Assembly (NCBI RefSeq): GCF_001552175.1
Contig: NZ_BCQR01000106.1
Coordinates: 1 to 42,935 of the forward strand
Direction of reading: 5' to 3'
DNA: 42,935 nucleotides
Origin: Actinomadura kijaniata NBRC 14229
Lineage (GTDB): Bacteria > Actinomycetota > Actinomycetes > Streptosporangiales > Streptosporangiaceae
Below, in pieces: positions 39,401 to 42,935 of the stretch. A program made the position numbers and the translations under genes. Position 1 is the first letter of the stretch. Each line of letters opens with the position of its first letter. The notes under the pieces were generated by a model. It was not told the origin of the DNA, made no database searches, and saw nothing but the letters and a program-made list of their open reading frames with translations.

Positions 39401-39844
39401 CATGTCCAGCGAGTACGGCCCGCGCGTGGCGATCCCCACGGCCTCCATGTACCGGACGCTGGCCTGCGTCTGCCGCAGGTAGATCCGTCGCGACCGTCCC
39501 GCCGCCAGCCCCCGCGCCCCGCCCTCGGCGGACCCGAAGCGCGCCCCGAGCACGGTGACCGTCGCCAGCAGCAACGCGAAGCACGCCGCGACGACCAGCC
39601 ACTGGCGGCTCCACTTGCCGTCGTTGAGGACCTGGTTGGCCGTGACGCTGCTGCCCAACATCACGGCCCCGGAGATCACGACCCAGGTGACCCATCCCAG
39701 TCCCCGCAGAACGCCGCCCACACGACCAGGGAACGGGGCGCACCACCCCTCTGTCAGGCGATCACGACGAAACCGACTGGCCGGATCAGGCCCGCCCCGG
39801 CGGCCCGTCCTCAACCCGCCGCGCACACCTCGGCTGGTAAGCAC
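36470..39844 (-). CDS. Membrane-anchored NACHT NTPase with possible FGE-like segment
   Basis: This protein has about 1124 residues. Two hydrophobic segments (48-67, GLGWVTWVVISGAVMLGSSV; 82-101, WLVVAACFALLLATVTVLGA) anchor it. The NACHT ATPase follows: P-loop GGPGSGKTT (198-206), Walker B LVLLDGLDE (277-285), TSRP (314-317), and the closing FAHLTLQEYLAAAYV (508-522). Residues 630-710 (VTYRLYRLFLAD, then DVTRLVEWLNRQVNQRN, YRLPSSREMS) resemble part of a formylglycine-generating-enzyme-like (FGE/sulfatase-modifying) domain with its YRLP-E motif; this is tentative. The rest is helical and unassigned. NACHT/STAND proteins are signalling switches, several acting in phage defence. GTG 39844 starts 10 bases after the preceding small gene, but its ribosome site is weak. 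Confidence 0.9.
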   Translation of the reverse strand: MLTSRGVRGGLRTGRRGGPDPASRFRRDRLTEGWCAPFPGRVGGVLRGLGWVTWVVISGAVMLGSSVTANQVLNDGKWSRQWLVVAACFALLLATVTVLGARFGSAEGGARGLAAGRSRRIYLRQTQASVRYMEAVGIATRGPYSLDMRQVYVDVSLVPRTHEAAREPFVGQVRGAPGERRSLRSFLEAGSRVLVVIGGPGSGKTTLVRHTALDLTRRRRFRRRQRLPVLLYLRDHAATLAADPPPALAETAVQAPWLADKVDAAWLRDQLDRGRCLVLLDGLDEIADADDRVRVAAWVKQQIARHPGNQFVLTSRPHGYRTDPIDTADVLQVRRFTPEQVGEFLHNWYLAIEQRATGSSGAEVTEAARRKADDLLERLRVNPALTDLTANPLLLTMIANVHMFRGALPGSRADLYREMCDVLLHRRQEAKGLPDPTELRGSQKEHVARHLAWTLMSRRESVVTAAEAREIVAPALRQVSRRLGPAAFLEACAESGLLVERENGLYEFAHLTLQEYLAAAYVTGPEQVGVLASKVDEMWWRETTLLWAANADATPVLRACLESGTVQAMALAFDCLDEAQRVDDAVREHMERILGEASEPGSPRAGLVRAVVATRLLREVQDVDGVRACAQPVTYRLYRLFLADERAAGRSGFPVGQGGGDEPVGGLWSGDVTRLVEWLNRQVNQRNTPLTGERYRLPSSREMSAVAPALTREAAEGALWEDSAAGPSLRLLPQAHRPLLEGEPPLSPERHLVLVEGALATTPLPYYVFEDYARGLGLALTTERRYRESSAFLPVVASLVTALYHSHVRDLLVASGPGGPPVEPTARRIAEAVEEAWRTIAEIGGGAFLERLAALPDVREERAYADEAWEPGVRSALEAVNSLVHLDEEREQVAAFLRELPDVQLWEIPAPARYARSYYPGLSLQSLGDITRHETFRLGGPYEPFTLSGPGLEEMRRRGSAREGEPQSLLLARWATRILIGRWILRRQRTGDSFVPYLDSLVSRSLDGPVTGQDTEARLREALACPPASPAPYAREADLSCVQTLLQDTYRLLTPVLERRSGGEALTFAAARLALLAACALMWETENESAKSRMLFNVYRSVGCLEELVQSPPPGPDRLILVRE

Positions 39845-39854
39845 CTGCCCACGC

Positions 39855-40178
39855 TCACGCCCGCGTTCCCCGCGAGTCCAGGTCGGCCAGATGCCGACCA
39901 ACGACATCCACGGCTTCCGCGACGTCCTTGACCGGCGCGATGAAACCCGCGTCATCGGCCCACACGAACCACCACGTGCCACCGACGTAGTCGCACCCGA
40001 CCTCCACCAGCGGGCGCGGCAACGGCGCGCGGGCCTTGCGCACCACGCTCAACGTCGTGACCCCACGCCGGATCACCAGCCCGCACCCCAACGACGGCTC
40101 AGCGCTCACCGCGTCGCACAACGCGGCCAGGTGCCCGTGGCGCTCGTTGCGAGGAGGCGGCACGTTCACCGGGTTCAC
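39855..40178 (-). CDS. Small hypothetical protein in NACHT operon
   Basis: This protein of 107 residues has an N-terminal HLAALCDAVSAEP helix, a strand-rich middle (GLVIRRGVTTLSVVRKARAP, VEVGCDYVGGTWWFVWADDA) and a C-terminal helix (DVAEAVDVVGRHLADLD). The GTG start (40178) overlaps the TGA stop of the previous gene as GTGA and has GGAAGG upstream. It corresponds in position, size and pattern to the protein at 5266-5586 in the other XRE-DUF397 locus. The NACHT gene begins ten bases after its stop. Loose resemblance and shared position suggest a common family. The function is unknown; a sensor or partner for the NACHT protein or XRE regulator is inference. Confidence 0.75.
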   Translation of the reverse strand: MNPVNVPPPRNERHGHLAALCDAVSAEPSLGCGLVIRRGVTTLSVVRKARAPLPRPLVEVGCDYVGGTWWFVWADDAGFIAPVKDVAEAVDVVGRHLADLDSRGTRA

Positions 40179-40441
40179 GTGTCACCTTCCGGTGGAGTCA
40201 TCCGCCGCATGGCCTGACCGGCCAGCGCGTCGGGGGTGGCGGCCTCGATCAGGCGGCCGAGCCCGTCACCCGGCAGGTACGCCCACCATCGGCGCGTGTG
40301 GCTTCCCCACCAGCACCGGACGCCGGGGAACCGCTCGCGTAGGGCGAGAACGAACGGCGGCGCGGCCGGTGTATCCGGGGGGACATCCACCGGCCGCGCC
40401 ACCTCCCCCCAGCGGCCCGCGCCGTCACCGGTCAGGGTCAC
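40175..40441 (-). CDS. Small Trp-rich hypothetical protein in NACHT operon
   Basis: This protein of about 88 residues is TLTGDGAGRWGEVARPVDVP, then FVLALRERFPGVRCWWGSHT and RRWWAYLPGDGLGRLIEAAT. Its core (ERFPGVRCWWGSHTRRWWAY) shares the FPxxR...RWWA pattern with the protein before it and with the protein at 5583-5822. Both ends show GTGA coupling: GTG 40441 overlaps the upstream stop, and its stop overlaps the GTG of the next gene. The upstream in-frame residues belong to shadow sequence. No enzyme motif is visible; a small binding protein is likely. Confidence 0.75.
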   Translation of the reverse strand: MTLTGDGAGRWGEVARPVDVPPDTPAAPPFVLALRERFPGVRCWWGSHTRRWWAYLPGDGLGRLIEAATPDALAGQAMRRMTPPEGDT

Positions 40442-40668
40442 CGTTCGCCCTCCGGCTTCGCGGTGTCCTGTCCGGCGGCCACCAGCGCGGCCCGCAGCTC
40501 CTCGGCGGTGTCGGCGTCGAAGGCGTCCCGCTCGAACAGCCGGTCGGACGGCAACGGCCCCCGCAACGCCCACCACCGCCCCCGATCACTCACCAGGAAG
40601 CGCCAACGGGGGAACTCGGCGCGGAGCCGGGAGAGAGCTTGGTCATCAGACCTGGCACATGCGTCCAT
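40438..40668 (-). CDS. Small Trp-rich hypothetical protein, first gene of NACHT operon
   Basis: This protein of about 76 residues begins MDACARSDDQALSRLRAEFP, then RWRFLVSDRGRWWALRGPLP and a C-terminal helix AEELRAALVAAG. It has the same helix, aromatic strand pair and helix layout as the next protein. ATG 40668 is the best start; ribosome pairing is weak. Its stop overlaps the next GTG (GTGA). The gene is divergent from the XRE regulator at 40824, with 155 bases between start codons holding both promoters. The three small genes and the NACHT gene look like one transcript. Confidence 0.75.
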   Translation of the reverse strand: MDACARSDDQALSRLRAEFPRWRFLVSDRGRWWALRGPLPSDRLFERDAFDADTAEELRAALVAAGQDTAKPEGER

Positions 40669-40823
40669 GGCAGAGGAAACCTTCGCGTCCGGTCGGGTCT
40701 GCGGAACCTCGTGACCAGCTTCCCGGCTCGAACTACGGTGGGCTACGAACCCCTGACCACCAGTCCGCAACCCCCGGCCCCGATCGACGAAACCTCCGTC
40801 GGGTTCCCACCCTGGAGGCATGC

Positions 40824-41681
40824 GTGCCTGCACAGCGTGACCCCTACGCCTCCCCGGCCATCCGGGCGTTCGCCAACGAGCTGACCGCCTACCGCGAACA
40901 GGCGGACTTGAGCATCCGGGAGTTGGCCAAGCTCCTCGGCTACACGCCTCAGTTCGTGGGACAGATCGAGGCGTGCAAGAACAAGCCCTCGCGGAAATTC
41001 GCCCTGGACTGCGACACGTTCTTCAAAACCACCGGCGTCTTCCTGAGGCTGTGGAAGAACATCGACGATTCACAGGACCTCATGACACTCCCACCGGGGT
41101 TCACCGACTACCTCGGCCGCGAGACGCTCGCCGATGAGTTGCGCATCTACTGCGCTCTGCTGGTCGTCGGCCTCTTCCAGGAGGAGAGCTACGCGCGGAC
41201 CATCATCGGCGCCAACCAGTCCGGCGATGTCGATGACCTGGTCACCAAGAGAATGGAGCGAAGGCACATCCTCGATCGTGAGGATCCGCCGCAGGTCTTC
41301 CTCGTCCTCGACGAAGGAGTTATCCGGCGGGAGATCGGCGGACCTGTGGTCATGCGGAACCAACTCAGATATCTCTACGAGCTTTCGCTCCATCCCAGGG
41401 TGCAGATCCAGGTCATCCCGTTCCGCGCGGGCTACCACCCTGGCCTCGGGGGGAGCCTCACCATCCTCGGGTTCCGGGACGCCCCCAGTGTCGGCTACAC
41501 CGAGTCGTCCGGGATCGGCCTGCTGGTCGAGAATCCCGACGGGATCACAGGACTGGCCATGCGATATGACTTGCTGCGGGGCCACGCCCTCGACATCGAC
41601 GGATCGCGGGCCATGATCAAAAATGTGATGGAGAGCTATGAGCGACAAGCAGCCGATCAGGTGGCGCAAGAGCAGCCATAG
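40824..41681 (+). CDS. XRE family transcriptional regulator with DUF5753 domain
   Basis: This protein of about 285 residues starts at GTG 40824 with GGAGG five bases upstream. Helix-turn-helix: IRAFANELTAYREQADLSIR, ELAKLLGYTPQFVGQIEACK, then a DUF5753 domain. The latter includes VVGLFQEESYARTIIGANQS, KRMERRHILDRE, LVLDEGVIRREIGG, VQIQVIPFRAGYHPGLGGSL and FRDAPSVGYTESSG. It is closer in plan to the XRE at 6104 than to the one at 8005. The downstream DUF397 gene overlaps its end by 44 bases in another frame. Divergent position suggests it controls the small-protein/NACHT operon. Confidence 0.95.
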   Translation: MPAQRDPYASPAIRAFANELTAYREQADLSIRELAKLLGYTPQFVGQIEACKNKPSRKFALDCDTFFKTTGVFLRLWKNIDDSQDLMTLPPGFTDYLGRETLADELRIYCALLVVGLFQEESYARTIIGANQSGDVDDLVTKRMERRHILDREDPPQVFLVLDEGVIRREIGGPVVMRNQLRYLYELSLHPRVQIQVIPFRAGYHPGLGGSLTILGFRDAPSVGYTESSGIGLLVENPDGITGLAMRYDLLRGHALDIDGSRAMIKNVMESYERQAADQVAQEQP

Positions 41682-41829
41682 TGACCACCAGGGCGGCGAC
41701 TGCGTCGAGGTCGCGGAGGTCGCCGCCGCGATCGCGGTGCGGGACTCCAGGGACCCGAACGGTCCGAAGTTGATCCTTGGTGCTGATGACTGGCGTGTCC
41801 TCGGCCGGCGCATCAAGGACGGCAACTGA
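41638..41829 (+). CDS. DUF397 domain protein, partner of the upstream XRE regulator
   Basis: This 63-residue protein has the DUF397 pattern: IRWRKSSHSDHQGGDCVEVA, AIAVRDSRDPNGPKLILGAD, then DWRVLGRRIKDG. It begins inside the last codons of the XRE gene (44-base overlap), with GGAGAG just before the ATG. This overlap implies tight co-translation of regulator and partner. Compared with the copy at 6975 it lacks the N-terminal extension. Its presence completes the XRE-DUF397 pair next to the NACHT operon. Confidence 0.93.
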   Translation: MSDKQPIRWRKSSHSDHQGGDCVEVAEVAAAIAVRDSRDPNGPKLILGADDWRVLGRRIKDGN

Positions 41830-42156
41830 TGCGACAGCGAATCAGCCGTTGCCCCTGCGCCGGACCGGGTGCCGGAATGTCGCTGCGACATCGGTCCGGC
41901 GGTGCGTAGATGCCGGGCGGGCTCAGAGCCGCCCGTCGCAGGCAGCCAGCACCTTCAGGTTCATGTCGGTGGCAACGCAGGTCATATGGCCAAGGGCGAA
42001 CGCGACAACGGCGATGAGGCGTGGTGGACGCACGTGAAGTCTCTGGTCGTGGGGCGATGTTCTTGAGAGGTCACCCGTCCTGCCGGGGGTTCTCCCGCTT
42101 CCGCCTTTCCTCGCGCCGTTGGCGGGTCCTGTGCGGTACGCGTTCGGGCGCAGGTC
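41830..42156. other. Gene-free stretch of about 327 bases
   Basis: No reading frame with convincing codon use was found here. Short frames on both strands (82-86 residues) are Cys/Arg/Ser-rich and have no ribosome site. There is no clear hairpin, repeat or RNA-like fold. The stretch lies between the convergent ends of the DUF397 gene and the gene at 42157, so it should mainly hold transcript ends. Confidence 0.5.
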
Positions 42157-42834
42157 TCAGAGGCGTGCGGTGAGGCGTTCACGGAGTGGCGCGTAGTCGT
42201 GTTCGGGGAACAGGACGGGCAACGCCTCAAGCATGCCCTCCACCCGCCTTCGCACCGGCGTGAACTCCTGTTCGCCGAGCGGTGCCCGGGTGAACAGGAA
42301 CTGCCAGTCGAAGGCGCCCATGGTCACCTTCAGCGCGTCCAGGTATTCGCGATAGCCGATGTCCATCCTCCAGGCGCCGTAGCGCGGGGTGGCCACCCAC
42401 CAGACCTCGGGTTCTCCTCCGCCTGGAAGCAACCGCAGTGCGGCGTAACGTCCTGTCCCCGTGACCGGGTGCTCGTCGATGATGCGTAGCTCCGATGACG
42501 GAAACCGCTCGTCGTCCTCGTCCGAAGGAAGCCATGTCGGATCCGCTGGGCTGGCCGCTCGCGCGATGTGGGTCAGGTAGAACTCACCGTCGACGTTCGC
42601 CTTTGCGGCACCCCACTGCCGTCCCAGCTCCTGGAAGCGCAAGTAGCACTGCTCCAACCCGGTGGGCGCCTCGATCCGCTGGGGACGCACCAGCGCGTCC
42701 CATGAGGCGGCGGCGTCCGCGAAGTCCGTGTCGAGTCGCCCCTCCAGGCGGTAGGAGACCCCGATCCCGGGGTGGGCGTCCAGGCCGTCGCAGATCTCGC
42801 GCCATCCGGCCTCGTACGCCGTCAGTTCCGCCAT
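42157..42834 (-). CDS. Hypothetical protein of about 225 residues
   Basis: This protein begins MAELTAYEAGWREICDGLDA. Later segments are RPQRIEAPTGLEQCYLRFQE, NVDGEFYLTHIARA, EVWWVATPRYGAWRMDIGYR and EYLDALKVTMGAFDWQFLFT. Codon use is regular and it is the only good frame in its segment. ATG 42834 is the best start; an upstream GTG at 42900 would add 22 residues, and a GTG at 42837 is also possible. The EYLDAL and acidic strand pattern weakly recalls SMI1/KNR4 (SUKH) proteins, which bind partners or act as immunity proteins, but the match is too loose to assert. It converges on the XRE-DUF397/NACHT locus. Confidence 0.68.
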   Translation of the reverse strand: MAELTAYEAGWREICDGLDAHPGIGVSYRLEGRLDTDFADAAASWDALVRPQRIEAPTGLEQCYLRFQELGRQWGAAKANVDGEFYLTHIARAASPADPTWLPSDEDDERFPSSELRIIDEHPVTGTGRYAALRLLPGGGEPEVWWVATPRYGAWRMDIGYREYLDALKVTMGAFDWQFLFTRAPLGEQEFTPVRRRVEGMLEALPVLFPEHDYAPLRERLTARL

Positions 42835-42935
42835 CACGCACCGTTCCGACACCCAGTGATCATCTGGCTGGTGGAAAGAGTACGAGGCGGCAACCGCCAC
42901 CGCAGCCTGATCGATGGCTTTCCCGGACCGGCCGG

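Noticed and set aside
41869..42230. Short frames of 65-86 residues between the DUF397 gene and the last gene
   Set aside because: No ribosome sites; Cys/Arg/Ser-rich translations in mutually overlapping frames with no codon preference.
42157..42834. Assigning the last gene as a SUKH immunity protein
   Set aside because: Only a loose pattern match and no toxin gene visible in the window; left as hypothetical.
1..42935. CRISPR array, tRNA/rRNA genes, insertion sequences, integrase or attachment-site repeats
   Set aside because: I looked for regular short repeats, cloverleaf-like segments, transposase motifs and paired direct repeats and found none that I could support.

Overview
The window is about 43 kb of very GC-rich actinobacterial chromosome. 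The family content suggests a filamentous actinomycete of the Streptosporangiales or Thermomonosporaceae type (Actinomadura-like). The clues are three XRE/DUF5753 regulators with DUF397 and DUF6879 partners, a deazaflavin (F420)-type nitroreductase, a TIGR03086 protein, an Eis acetyltransferase, giant LAL and AfsR-like regulators, and many GTG starts and leaderless promoters. The genus is an inference. I saw no tRNA, rRNA, CRISPR array, insertion sequence or integrase.

Layout. 1-5.1 kb: two LAL-type LuxR regulators (the first cut by the window edge) around an alpha/beta hydrolase that starts at TTG. 5.2-11.2 kb: a block of XRE-type accessory regulation. It holds two small coupled proteins divergent from an XRE-DUF397 pair, then an XRE gene followed by a DUF6879 protein with an extra N-terminal domain. 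Divergent from these are a small unknown protein, a Cys-tailed protein, an aminoglycoside-phosphotransferase-fold kinase and a frameshifted small gene. 11.2-17.5 kb: stress and redox genes, namely an MDR oxidoreductase, a MerR regulator, a serine beta-lactamase-like protein, an aldehyde dehydrogenase, two tandem AhpD-like peroxidases and an Rrf2 regulator. 17.5-24.4 kb: an AfsR-like regulator divergent from an imine-reductase-like enzyme, an MFS exporter and NADP-type glutamate dehydrogenase. 24.4-36.5 kb: regulator/enzyme pairs (HxlR with an NAD(P)-binding protein, PadR with a TIGR03086 protein, GlxA-like with DJ-1/PfpI), Eis, DUF5995, an SGNH hydrolase, two methyltransferases, an SDR with a Ddn-like reductase, an RsbW-like ATPase and several small genes. 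36.5-41.8 kb: a membrane NACHT NTPase at the end of an operon of three tiny overlapping genes, divergent from a second XRE-DUF397 pair. 42.1-42.9 kb: a protein of unknown function.

The strongest candidate for an undescribed system is at 36470-41829. Three small proteins, coupled to each other by GTGA overlaps, precede a two-helix membrane NACHT NTPase with a possible formylglycine-generating-enzyme-like segment. All four are divergent from an XRE/DUF5753-DUF397 pair. The same layout (Trp-rich small protein, GTGA overlap, second small protein, divergent XRE-DUF397) recurs at 5266-7193 without the NACHT gene. This points to a reusable regulatory module to which an effector has been added.

The sequence also gives clear regulatory predictions. 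There is a MerR-type promoter with a 19-bp spacer before the beta-lactamase-like gene. A 22-bp Rrf2 box is shared by the ahpD pair and the rrf2 gene itself. One HxlR palindrome lies between two leaderless promoters. A perfect 22-bp palindrome overlaps the start of the SGNH hydrolase. Three convergent gene pairs have both stop codons inside one shared hairpin.
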